Of a stretch of 64,000 nucleotides of DNA, positions 9,116 through 17,301 are shown piece after piece; positions within the stretch are counted from its first letter, which is position 1; every line of letters begins with the position of its first letter. The position numbers and the translations under genes are program-made. Where the stretch lies: contig CAVXOL010000005.1 of the NCBI GenBank assembly GCA_963763325.1, forward strand, positions 70,638 to 134,637. The letters run 5' to 3'. The notes under the pieces were generated by a model. The model was not told where the DNA came from and made no database searches. It worked only from the letters and a program-made list of their open reading frames with translations. Source of the DNA: JBBECJ01 sp963763325 (GTDB taxonomy: Bacteria; Chloroflexota; Chloroflexia; Thermomicrobiales; CFX8).

Positions 9116-9336
9116 GCCCCGCCTCGTCCGGGCCGGTCACGTCCGCTGGTTATCCCAGCGCGATACATGGCCGGTCCGGCCATCCTCTCGCGCCCACTAC
9201 ATTGATGACGCCAACGACCACAACACAACCGGGTACGCGCATTGCGTCAGGTGGTGACAGAGCACCATAATGCGCTTGCAATCAGACCGGGTTACATCAC
9301 AAGCAGTCGTTCGGCAATCGAACAGAGGGAGCGGGC

Positions 9337-10260
9337 ATGAACACGCGCAATACAGATGACCAGACAGGAATCGTTGTCCAGGACTTCACGAACGCCGATG
9401 ACGCCATCCGGGCCATTCAGGGACTCAAGAACGTCGGCTTCGCCGAACGCGACATCGACGTCGTCGCCCAGGATGACGCGCTCGAACAGTCGATTCGCGA
9501 GCAGGCGTTCTCCGACGAGCGGGAAGGGCCACTCTCACGGCTGGCCGGCGCCATCTCGTCGCTCGTCCGCCGCCTCACCCACCACGGCGTCGCCGAGCAT
9601 CACGCGCTGGAATACACCGGCAAGGTCGAAGCCGGCCACATCCTTGTCGCGGTCGCCGCCGGTGGCCGATCGGCCCAGGCCCACGATGTCATGCACGACG
9701 GACTCGCCTACACCGGCCACCTGCACGCCACCAGCGAACGCCACCCATACCTCGACTCCAGCACCGGCTCCGGAGCCGGCGTCGCAACCAGCCTCGGCAC
9801 AGCCACCGGCATGACACCAGGCGCAGGCTACGAGGGCAACACCGGCTCGACCGCCGGGTCGTCATCCGGCGTCCTCGGCCAGTACGCGCCGGGCGCCGAC
9901 ACCCGCAACCCCAGCGACGACTTCCCCGGCCACGAGGCCCACGTCGAGGGCGACATGCGCGGGATGACCTCGGCCGAGGCCAATGCGATGGACTACCGCG
10001 CCATCAGCGCCGATGAGGAGATCGAAGGCGAAGGCGACACGCCACTCCACGACATCGCCCCCGAAGGCTCCGCCGACGCCGTCGAGACCGGAATCTTCAA
10101 CACCGGCAGCGGCTCAACCGGCAACCCGATCCTTGACATGAGCATCGGAACGACCGCTGGCGTCACCCCCAGCATCGACACCCTCATCGGCGAGGAAGAA
10201 GGCGAAGGCTACACCGAACCCGAAGGCCAGCCGGACGACGATGACGAAGAGGATGGATAA
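9337..10260 (+). CDS. YflT-like stress domain protein with long acidic Gly/Ser-rich tail
   Basis: The first 120 or so residues of this 307-residue protein (IVVQDFTNADDAIRAIQGL, GFAERDIDVVAQDD, then KVEAGHILVAVAAGGRSAQA) resemble the general stress protein 17M/YflT domain. The rest is low complexity: a Gly/Ser/Thr-rich middle, and acidic blocks (DEEIEGEGDTPLHD, IGEEEGEGYTEPEGQPDDDDEEDG) at the C terminus. No signal peptide or membrane segment is visible. ATG 9337 follows AGAGGGA at good spacing. The function is unknown; a soluble stress-related or hydration protein is possible. Confidence 0.7.
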   Translation: MNTRNTDDQTGIVVQDFTNADDAIRAIQGLKNVGFAERDIDVVAQDDALEQSIREQAFSDEREGPLSRLAGAISSLVRRLTHHGVAEHHALEYTGKVEAGHILVAVAAGGRSAQAHDVMHDGLAYTGHLHATSERHPYLDSSTGSGAGVATSLGTATGMTPGAGYEGNTGSTAGSSSGVLGQYAPGADTRNPSDDFPGHEAHVEGDMRGMTSAEANAMDYRAISADEEIEGEGDTPLHDIAPEGSADAVETGIFNTGSGSTGNPILDMSIGTTAGVTPSIDTLIGEEEGEGYTEPEGQPDDDDEEDG

Positions 10261-10735
10261 GTAGGCGTTACCTGCAAGAGTTCAGACTGGTTGCACGTGA
10301 GGTCGAACGCGGCTGACTCCGGCGTGCCCTTGCCGCAATTTCATTGCAACGCCCACGTTCGACGGAATCCATGGTACCGAATGCCGGTAAAGATTACGCT
10401 TAACCGCACTCGAATGCTACAACGAATGTAGAAGGTGTTCGGCGCATGGAGTCCGCACTAAATCGAGCGTAATGCCCATCCCGAGTAGTTCGAGTTCGTC
10501 GATGTCGTCAAGGTCGAGCATCGATGCTTGACTACGGGCGCGAGAAACACCTCGAACATGTCCGGCGAGGAGTTTGTAAGTCGCTCACCGAGCCGGCGAT
10601 ACCGTCGGACTGCACGGAGGTCAATCCGGGTTGCGTTTCCCATACGTCGAATAACCATCGTGAAGCAGTCCCACATACGCATCTCAGAATGACATTCGAG
10701 CATTCAGAGTCAGGCTTGGGTGCATCACGCAAGCG
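10261..10735. other. Intergenic region with possible coding remnants
   Basis: About 475 bases of lower GC than the neighbours. On the minus strand a frame ending near 10416 reads SMLDLDDIDELELLGMGI and has coding-like composition, but no start, ribosome-binding site or recognised family. It may be the tail of a broken small gene linked to the antitoxin-like remnant upstream on that strand. Nothing else is supported. Confidence 0.35.
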
Positions 10736-10953
10736 CCCATCCGACGGCCATGATATGCCGTAGGACATCGATGCCCGCAACTTCTGGGAATGGGATTTGC
10801 GTCGCTCTCATACGCCTCGACTAACATGCTGAGATCATCAAGGTACTGCTCCTCAAGCTCTGAGAGTTCGCCCTTGTCCAGCAGGCGATCGATCGCCGCG
10901 ACAGCATTATTGAGTTGATCGTCCGTGAGGATCGAAACTTCACTACCCGTCAT
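10736..10953 (-). pseudogene. HigA-like antitoxin N-terminal remnant
   Basis: The minus-strand frame from ATG 10953 reads LTDDQLNNAVAAIDRLLDKG, then LSELEEQYLDDLSMLVEAYE and, after a frame change near 10798, IPEVAGIDVLRHIMAVGWALA and a stop. The spacing of a helical N terminus followed by an IP-(D/E)-x-x-x-(L/I)-(E/D)-VLR segment is that of HigA-type antitoxins. The helix-turn-helix that should follow is absent. The start overlaps the end of the upstream 71-residue gene by 11 bases, suggesting an original operon. Confidence 0.4.
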
Positions 10954-11158
10954 GGAGTGTGATCCCGCTCAGCCCAAGCTTCCGAGCCGCCGCATTCAGC
11001 GACTCCCGGTCCTGCTGCTTGAGCGGCTGATTGGTTGAGACGAACCGGTTCATTCCGTGGACAACACCGACCTCGCCTGTTCGTCTCCGAATTGCAATCG
11101 TCCGCAAGACGCGGCGAAGGACATCAGCTTCATCAGAGGTCAATCGGACCTCACTCAT
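10943..11158 (-). CDS. Small conserved-looking hypothetical protein
   Basis: A 71-residue basic/polar protein (MSEVRLTSDEADVLRRVLRT, then RRRTGEVGVVHGMNRFVSTN). It has a good start: AGGAGA lies 7 bases before ATG 11158 on the minus strand. No motif I recognise, no signal peptide and no membrane segment. Its 3' end overlaps the start of the antitoxin-like remnant, so it may be the partner of a broken toxin-antitoxin-like or regulatory pair. It is convergent with nothing and lies just downstream of the large LuxR regulator on the same strand. Confidence 0.55.
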   Translation of the reverse strand: MSEVRLTSDEADVLRRVLRTIAIRRRTGEVGVVHGMNRFVSTNQPLKQQDRESLNAAARKLGLSGITLHDG

Positions 11159-11178
11159 GGCATCTCCTGAACTGCGAA

Positions 11179-14100
11179 TTACACCAATCCATGCTCGAAA
11201 GCGAACGCCGTCGCTGCCGTGCGGGAGTTGACGCCGAGCTTGTTGTAGACCGACTGCAGGTGCCTGGCGACCGTCCGCGGGGAGATGAAGAGGGCTTCGG
11301 CGACGTCGGCATCGGTCATGCCCTTGGCGACCAGTTGGAGGACCTCGACCTCGCGGACCGAGAGGCCGCCGGCGGTTCGGAGGACTGGCCTGGCCGGCTG
11401 CCGTCGCTCGATCTCAGCGGCGCGTTCCAGGGCGGGCACGGCGCCAAGCCGCTCAAAGACCTCGCGGGCAGCTTCCAGCAGCGGCGCGATCTCCGACTCC
11501 CTGCCCATCGCCAGCACCAGTTCGGCCTGGCTGAGTTGGGTCAGCGCCCGTTCGTATGCCGCGCCGCAGGCGTCGGCCAGCCGCCGTGACTCGTCGAGCG
11601 CCAGCGCTGCTGATTCAAACGCGCCACTGGCCGTGTCCCGATCGCCGAGGAAACGCAGCACAGCCAGCAGCACCAGCGGTTGACGCGGGACGCGGGCGCG
11701 ATCGAGCGCGGCCTGTGCCAGATCGCGTGCCTGCGCCGAGTCGCCTTCCTGCAACCGCAGCCGTGCCCGGAGCAGCAAGCCGGATGCGCGGTCGGTCAGC
11801 CGGTCCGACCAGTCGAGCCAGTAGTCATGAGCATCAATCCACTCGCGCGCCAGATCCAGCCGCCCCTCGTCGAGCGCCAACTCGGCGGCGACCCGTTGCA
11901 GCGCCAGCGTCCGGACGAAGAACGGGCTGCTCGGCTCTGTCTGGGTCCCGTGCGGGATACCAACCTGGACCCGCGCCCAGGCCGATTCCCACTGGCCACG
12001 CGACCGTTCGATCTCGGCCATCGCCGCCAGACAGTCGACGCGCAGGAAGCTGGTCGTCTGGTACTCCTGCGCCCCCTCCCAGGCTTCGTCCCAGTCGCCG
12101 CGCGCGATCTGCTCCGGGAAGAGCGCCAGCAGCGGCCGGCCATCGCGGTAGGCCGTGCCGGTCGTTGTCTGGACCCAGAGGCGCGCGTACTCGTCCCGCA
12201 CTTCGCTGCGCGCATCGAGGTCAGCCGGGTAGTAGATCAGGACCGCCTCCAGCAACACCCACTTGAGCGCCGCCGCCGCCATGAAATTGTTGCCCAGACC
12301 GGCAAAGTGCTGGCTGGCCCGTTCGAGCGCCGCCCGTCCCTCGTCGGGCTTGCCGGTCGCGGCATAGGCCAGGCCCAGCCCGAACAGTGCATGCGCGATC
12401 TCGCTGTGGTGCGCTGGCGAAAGCTCACCCTGCTGACGCGCCAGACAGCCCTCGCCGACCCGGATTGCGTCGTCAAAGCGGCCATGGTGCGCCAGCCACT
12501 GGGTCAGCGGCCCCTGGCTCCCGGCGTAGCCGCGCCCCATCGAGAGCACCCGTTCGTGGTCTTCCGGCGAGAGCGCGTCGTATGCCTCGACCGCCTGCCG
12601 TAGCTCGGCCAATGTGTTCTCGCCGATGAACCCCCGGATCCGCGCCCGGCTCCAGAGGACGATCGCGTTCAGCGCGCGGTCCTGGACCTGCTCGGTCAGC
12701 CAGGCAGCCTGCTCCAGATAGCCCAGCGCCCGCTGCGGATCGTTGTACCGGTACGCCTCGGCCAGGTTGCACAGCAGCCAGCCGCGCTCCGCTGCCGAGT
12801 CGTCGTCCCGCTCCAGCAGCCGCAGGGCCTGCTCGTAGCGCTCGACGGCATCCTGTGTCGCCCGCGCCCGCCCGGCCCGCTCACCAGCGTTGACCAGCCA
12901 GTGGGCCGCCCGTGGGTCACCGGCTCGCTCCAGATGATGGGCGACCGTGTCGGGATCGGCGTTGGGCCTCGTCGCCAGAATCTCGCCGATCTTGCGGTGC
13001 CAGGCCAGCCGCCGTGGCAGCAACATCCCATCGTAGAGCGCCTCACGCACCAGCGCGTGATCGAAGCGCAATCCCGCCCCACCCGGCAGTTCGACCAGCA
13101 GCCGCGCCGCCAGCGCCTGCTCGATCGTGCGGTGCAGCGCGTCGTCATCGGCGCCGGCCGCCTCCCGCCAGAGCGATAGCGGTACCTCGGTCCCGATCAC
13201 CGCCGCGACCTGCAACAGTTGCTGCGCCTCGTCATCCAGCCAGGCGACGTGGGTATCGATAATCTGCCGGATCAGCAGCGGCACCTGCGTCTCGGAGAGA
13301 TCACCGAGCCGCCAGGTTCCGCCCGACGCCACCAGCAGGCCGTCATGCTCCAGCGAGCGCAGCAGCTCTTCCGTGAAGAACGGGTTCCCCTCGGCATAGT
13401 GGTCGAGGTACTGGACCAGCCGCTCTTCCTCGTCGTCCGGCAGGTCGTAGCGGTCAACCACCAGCTGTCGGATCGACTCGCTGGCGATCCGCCGCAGGCT
13501 GACCCGCACCGGCCGAGCCTCGCGCACGAACTGCGGCAGGTAGCGATAGAGCGGCGATTGCGCCGTCAGCTCGACATCGCGGTAGGTGACGAAGATCAGC
13601 AGCCGCACATCGCGCAGCGAGCGAGCGATGAAGCGCAGCAACTCCAGGCTGGCCGGCTCGGCCCAGTGCTGGTCCTCAAGCACCAGCACGACCGGCTTTC
13701 GCGCCGCCAACTCGCGGAAGAACTCCAGCATCTGCGAAAACAGGACGTCCTGGCTCGGCGCGGCCAGCGCCCCTTCGCCACCGGCCAGCGGCGGTACCGG
13801 CGGCAACCCTTCGCGCGGCAGGTCGCCGGACAACAGCTCGCTCCACGGCCCGTACGGCGGCGTCATCGCCAGCTCGTAGCAGCCACCGAACAGCACCAGC
13901 GCACCAAGATCGTGCGCATCAGCCGCCAATGTCTCGACCAGCGCCGTCTTGCCGATCCCCGCCTCGCCGCCGATCAGAACGAGCCGGCCATGCCCGTTGA
14001 ATGCCTCCCGCAGGCTCTCGCGCAGCAACGCAACCTCCGCCTCCCGCCCATAGAGGGCCGGACGCGTCTGAAGCTGCGACACGGACTGGGAGAGTGGCAT
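11179..14100 (-). CDS. Large AAA/STAND ATPase with C-terminal LuxR HTH
   Basis: A 973-residue regulator of the MalT/LAL-like class. The N-terminal ATPase begins ALYGREAEVALLRESL, with Walker A GGEAGIGKTALVE near residue 45 and Walker B VVLVLEDQHWAEPASLELL near 160. A long helical, TPR-like region fills the middle (AWLTEQVQDRALNAIVLWSR, FGLGLAYAATGKPDEGRAAL). The LuxR-type helix-turn-helix ends the protein (LSVREVEVLQLVAKGMTDAD, ISPRTVARHLQSVYNKLGVN). Such proteins bind an inducer through the helical region and activate transcription after ATP binding. ATG 14100 is chosen because the upstream 48 in-frame residues look non-coding. It is divergent from the GNAT gene at 14327, a plausible target. 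Confidence 0.9.
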   Translation of the reverse strand: MPLSQSVSQLQTRPALYGREAEVALLRESLREAFNGHGRLVLIGGEAGIGKTALVETLAADAHDLGALVLFGGCYELAMTPPYGPWSELLSGDLPREGLPPVPPLAGGEGALAAPSQDVLFSQMLEFFRELAARKPVVLVLEDQHWAEPASLELLRFIARSLRDVRLLIFVTYRDVELTAQSPLYRYLPQFVREARPVRVSLRRIASESIRQLVVDRYDLPDDEEERLVQYLDHYAEGNPFFTEELLRSLEHDGLLVASGGTWRLGDLSETQVPLLIRQIIDTHVAWLDDEAQQLLQVAAVIGTEVPLSLWREAAGADDDALHRTIEQALAARLLVELPGGAGLRFDHALVREALYDGMLLPRRLAWHRKIGEILATRPNADPDTVAHHLERAGDPRAAHWLVNAGERAGRARATQDAVERYEQALRLLERDDDSAAERGWLLCNLAEAYRYNDPQRALGYLEQAAWLTEQVQDRALNAIVLWSRARIRGFIGENTLAELRQAVEAYDALSPEDHERVLSMGRGYAGSQGPLTQWLAHHGRFDDAIRVGEGCLARQQGELSPAHHSEIAHALFGLGLAYAATGKPDEGRAALERASQHFAGLGNNFMAAAALKWVLLEAVLIYYPADLDARSEVRDEYARLWVQTTTGTAYRDGRPLLALFPEQIARGDWDEAWEGAQEYQTTSFLRVDCLAAMAEIERSRGQWESAWARVQVGIPHGTQTEPSSPFFVRTLALQRVAAELALDEGRLDLAREWIDAHDYWLDWSDRLTDRASGLLLRARLRLQEGDSAQARDLAQAALDRARVPRQPLVLLAVLRFLGDRDTASGAFESAALALDESRRLADACGAAYERALTQLSQAELVLAMGRESEIAPLLEAAREVFERLGAVPALERAAEIERRQPARPVLRTAGGLSVREVEVLQLVAKGMTDADVAEALFISPRTVARHLQSVYNKLGVNSRTAATAFAFEHGLV

Positions 14101-14326
14101 CGCCGTGACAATCCCGCTCGATGGAAGATCGATCGTCACAAGATTGACGCTGGCGCAGTCGCGACAGGGATTGAATATAGCACGTATGCCGATTGCGTAA
14201 TTGTGACTACTCCTGCCCTCTGATCGACCGCATCGATTGGTCATCTCAGCCGATGGTCCCGGCTGCCACGATGCCTACGATGACGCGGTGGCGACGACGG
14301 CGTCGCCTGCGTACAAGGAGGTATCC

Positions 14327-15343
14327 ATGATCGTCCGCGATGCATCGCCGGCTGACGGCGCTGCCCTGCTTCAGGCGATGGAGAGTTGTCCACAGGGCAC
14401 TGACCTCGTCATTACACTCACCAACGCACCCGACTTCTTCAACCGCTCCCGCATCTACGAGCACGCGCGCGTCTTCATTGCCGAAGAGGATGGGCAGATA
14501 GCCGGCTCAGCCGCCTATGCGATCCGCACCGTCCAGATCGACGGTCGCCCTGTCCGCGTCGGCTACGAGTTCCAGTACTTCGTCTCGGCAGCCTTCCAGC
14601 GCCGTGGCGTCGCGTCGCTCCTGCGCGAGCGGATCGAACAGGGGCTGATCGAGGACGGCGCAGAATTGACCACCGCCCTCATCATCTGCACCAACCAGCC
14701 CTCGATCCGGCTCTTCGAACGCTCCGGGTTCGCCTGCGAACGGCTCGTGTCGGCCACGATGCTGCGCACGACGGCCAAGGCCGGTCTCCACCCCGGCCAC
14801 AACGTCCGCCCAGCCCGCCAGGACGACCTGCCGGCGATTGCCGAGCTGCGCAACGCAACCTGGGCGAACAGCGACTATTTCACGCCACTCGATGCCAACA
14901 ACCTCGCAGCCACGATCGAGCGCACACCAGGTTGCAGCCTCGACACGCTCTACGTCCTTGAGGACGCCGGCCAGATCGTCGCCAGCGCCGGCCTCTGGCG
15001 CTGGCGCGACATCCAGCAGATCAACACCGTCTCGATCAGCGCGATGGCACAGGAGCGCCTGCCGGACATGCGCGCCGGCGAGAGTTGGCGGCACTGGGGG
15101 CTGACGCCAGTCGGCTTTCGTCACCCATCGGACCTGACCAGACTGCTCGGCCCGATCCGACAAGTTGCCCGAGCCAACGGCATCGACCTGCTCGGCGTCG
15201 TCGTCGATCCGGCCCACCCGATCAAGGAAGCCGTCTGCGACCTCCCAGGCTTCGAGATCGCGATCGGCCTCTTCGTCAAGCCCCTCAGGTACACCACTAC
15301 CCCGGCCAACCGCCCCGTCTATGTCGATGTGACCGATATCTGA
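14327..15343 (+). CDS. Tandem GNAT-fold N-acetyltransferase
   Basis: This 338-residue protein carries a clear GNAT domain in residues 1-150 (IVRDASPADGAALLQAMESC, acetyl-CoA loop VSAAFQRRGVASLLRERIEQ, ICTNQPSIRLFERSGF) and a second, more divergent half from about residue 162 (NVRPARQDDLPAIAELRNAT). ATG 14327 has AAGGAGGT upstream at ideal spacing. The P-loop-like QRRGVA shows acetyl-CoA binding; the acceptor is unknown. Tandem GNATs include aminoglycoside and mycothiol-type acetyltransferases. Position next to a drug-type MFS exporter and a LuxR regulator suggests a small-molecule detoxification module, which is inference only. Confidence 0.87.
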   Translation: MIVRDASPADGAALLQAMESCPQGTDLVITLTNAPDFFNRSRIYEHARVFIAEEDGQIAGSAAYAIRTVQIDGRPVRVGYEFQYFVSAAFQRRGVASLLRERIEQGLIEDGAELTTALIICTNQPSIRLFERSGFACERLVSATMLRTTAKAGLHPGHNVRPARQDDLPAIAELRNATWANSDYFTPLDANNLAATIERTPGCSLDTLYVLEDAGQIVASAGLWRWRDIQQINTVSISAMAQERLPDMRAGESWRHWGLTPVGFRHPSDLTRLLGPIRQVARANGIDLLGVVVDPAHPIKEAVCDLPGFEIAIGLFVKPLRYTTTPANRPVYVDVTDI

Positions 15344-15365
15344 CGAGTGCTGAGGGTGGGACGAG

Positions 15366-15521
15366 TGGTTGGGTGTCATCCTGAGCCCGCAGCGAAGGAT
15401 CGCCTTAGCGTGAGACAGGGAGTGCGCAGGAGGCCGCAAATCGTCTGGCCCGTCCTGGGACCGCCCTGTCATCCAACGCCGGGCGATCCTTCGCTGCGGC
15501 TCAGGATGGCAACCCAACCAG
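15366..15521. repeat. 156-bp long inverted repeat (REP/MITE-like)
   Basis: Arms of about 39 bases at 15366-15404 and 15482-15521 are near-perfect inverted copies, both built on the widespread intergenic motif TCATCCTGAGC-CGCAGCGAAGGATC. A 77-base spacer separates them. It sits between the GNAT and the DHA2 exporter genes and could fold as a large hairpin in RNA, acting as a partial terminator. Confidence 0.6.
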
Positions 15522-15580
15522 TGGTGACAGCGCCACTCTACCCAACTAGCACTCCGAGACCCAGCAATTGGAGTCCCACC

Positions 15581-17200
15581 ATGCCCGCTCGCCCGAACGC
15601 CGTCATGTCTGTCATCTGCGCCACCGTCTTCATGCTGCTGCTCGACGCGACGATCGTGAACGTCGCCCAGGCGCGCATTCGGGAGAGCCTCGACGCCAGC
15701 CTGACCCAGATGCAGTGGATCATCGACGCCTATTTGCTGACCTTCACGATCCTGCTGCTGGCCTCGGGCCGGCTCGGCGACATCTTCGGCAGGCGACGCA
15801 TGTTCCGGATCGGCATCGCCATCTTCACCGTCGCTTCGCTGCTCTGCGCCGCCGCCAGTCTGCTCAGCGATCTGACCGGACTCTCCGGCGCCGCGATCCT
15901 GATCGGCGCTCGCGCGCTGCAAGGTGTCGGGACCGCCGCCATCATGCCGCAGTCGATGGCGCTCGTCTCCGTCGCCTTCCCGCCCAACCGGCGTGGCTCG
16001 GCCTACGGCACGATCAGCGCCGTCAGCGCAATCGCTGCCGCCGCCGGACCGATCAGTGGTGGTCTGATCCTCACCTCGCTGAGCTGGGAATGGATCTTTC
16101 TGATCAACATCCCGCCCGGTATCGCCGTCTTCCTCGCTGCCCGCCGGAAGCTGCCGGAAGCGTCCGATCCACTTGCCAGCCGCCGGCTCGACCTGCCCGG
16201 CATGCTGCTCTCCGGCGCCGGACTGCTGGCCGTCGTCGTCGCGATCATCGAAGGCGCACACTACGGCTGGCTCCACCCCGCCATCCTCGGCCTGGCCATC
16301 TCCGGGCTCCTGTTGCTGACCGTCTTCGTGTTCTGGCAACACCACGCACCCGACCCGATGATGAAGCTGGAACTGTTCAAGATTCGGAACTTCTGGGCCG
16401 GGAACCTCGCGATGGCGCTCATCAACATCGCCGTTCACGGCGTCGCGCTGCCGCTGGCCGTCTTCCTTCAAGGACCGGCCGGCTACTCGCCGCTGAAAGC
16501 CGGCATTGTCATCGCGCCGTCGGCCCTCTGCATGGCCATCATCTCGCCGCTGGCGGGCAGGCTCAGCGACCGGATCGGCGCGCGACGGCTGCTCGGCGGC
16601 GGATTCGTGCTGATCGCGGCCGGGCTGCTCCTGCTGGCAGGGGAAGCCGAGCGCGACGTCTCGTTCCCAACCGCGCTGGTCGCAATGGCCATCATCGGCG
16701 TCGGCTGCGGGTTCGGCTTCTCCCAGGCCAATGCCGTCCCGATGCGCGATGCCCCCGTCCGCATCGCCGGCAGCGCGGCCGGGATCGTCAACACGACGCG
16801 CGGCACCGCCCAGCTGCTCGGCATCACCGTCCTCTCCTCGCTGCTCGGCTGGCTGGCCGCCAGCAACGCCCGCGACAGTCTGGCAAGCAGCGCCCTGCCC
16901 GACCGCACCCACGATCAGATCATCGACGCCGTCGGTCAGGGCCGCTTCGACCACCTCCCAACGATCGGCACACCCGCCGACCAGCTCCAGATCGCGGCCC
17001 TTACTCCCGACCTCCAGGCCGCCTTCGGCGACGCCATGCGCCTCACCCTGCTCGTCACCGCCCTCGTCGCGATGCCGGCGCCACCGCCGCCCTCCTCGTC
17101 CGCGACCATCTCTCCGAGCGAGCAATCACTGGGCAGCGCATTGTCGAACCGTTACACCAGCCAGACCTCTAGTCCCAGGAGGCATGCGGCGTTACACTGA
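15581..17200 (+). CDS. DHA2-family MFS drug exporter (EmrB/QacA-like), shifted at the end
   Basis: About 530 residues with 14 predicted helices. Family motifs are FMLLLDATIVNVA in TM1 (motif D1), the loop 2-3 motif ASGRLGDIFGRRRMF, RALQGVGTAAIMPQSMALVS, and motif C GPISGGLILTSLSWEWIFLIN in TM5. ATG 15581 starts directly at TM1. Near 17076 one G seems to be lost (ATGCCGGC for ATGGCCGGC): the other frame gives a better ending, ATAALLVRDHLSERAITGQR, with a stop at 17170-17172. The last 40 residues written in this frame are therefore suspect. Exports lipophilic drugs or dyes in the family. Confidence 0.88.
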   Translation: MPARPNAVMSVICATVFMLLLDATIVNVAQARIRESLDASLTQMQWIIDAYLLTFTILLLASGRLGDIFGRRRMFRIGIAIFTVASLLCAAASLLSDLTGLSGAAILIGARALQGVGTAAIMPQSMALVSVAFPPNRRGSAYGTISAVSAIAAAAGPISGGLILTSLSWEWIFLINIPPGIAVFLAARRKLPEASDPLASRRLDLPGMLLSGAGLLAVVVAIIEGAHYGWLHPAILGLAISGLLLLTVFVFWQHHAPDPMMKLELFKIRNFWAGNLAMALINIAVHGVALPLAVFLQGPAGYSPLKAGIVIAPSALCMAIISPLAGRLSDRIGARRLLGGGFVLIAAGLLLLAGEAERDVSFPTALVAMAIIGVGCGFGFSQANAVPMRDAPVRIAGSAAGIVNTTRGTAQLLGITVLSSLLGWLAASNARDSLASSALPDRTHDQIIDAVGQGRFDHLPTIGTPADQLQIAALTPDLQAAFGDAMRLTLLVTALVAMPAPPPPSSSATISPSEQSLGSALSNRYTSQTSSPRRHAALH

Positions 17201-17301
17201 TCGCACCTCAGGTTCACCACGCATCTGGTGAGAGCAGCTTCGGGGCTAACAATTCCGCCACGCTGCGCCTCTCGCACCGGAACAGGAGAACCTCAACTGC
17301 G

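Noticed and set aside
14507..17125. An 872-codon open frame on the minus strand opposite the GNAT and DHA2 genes.
   Set aside because: It is antisense to two genes with clear family motifs; its product is a low-complexity Asp/Gly/Arg/Glu-rich sequence typical of a shadow of high-GC coding DNA.
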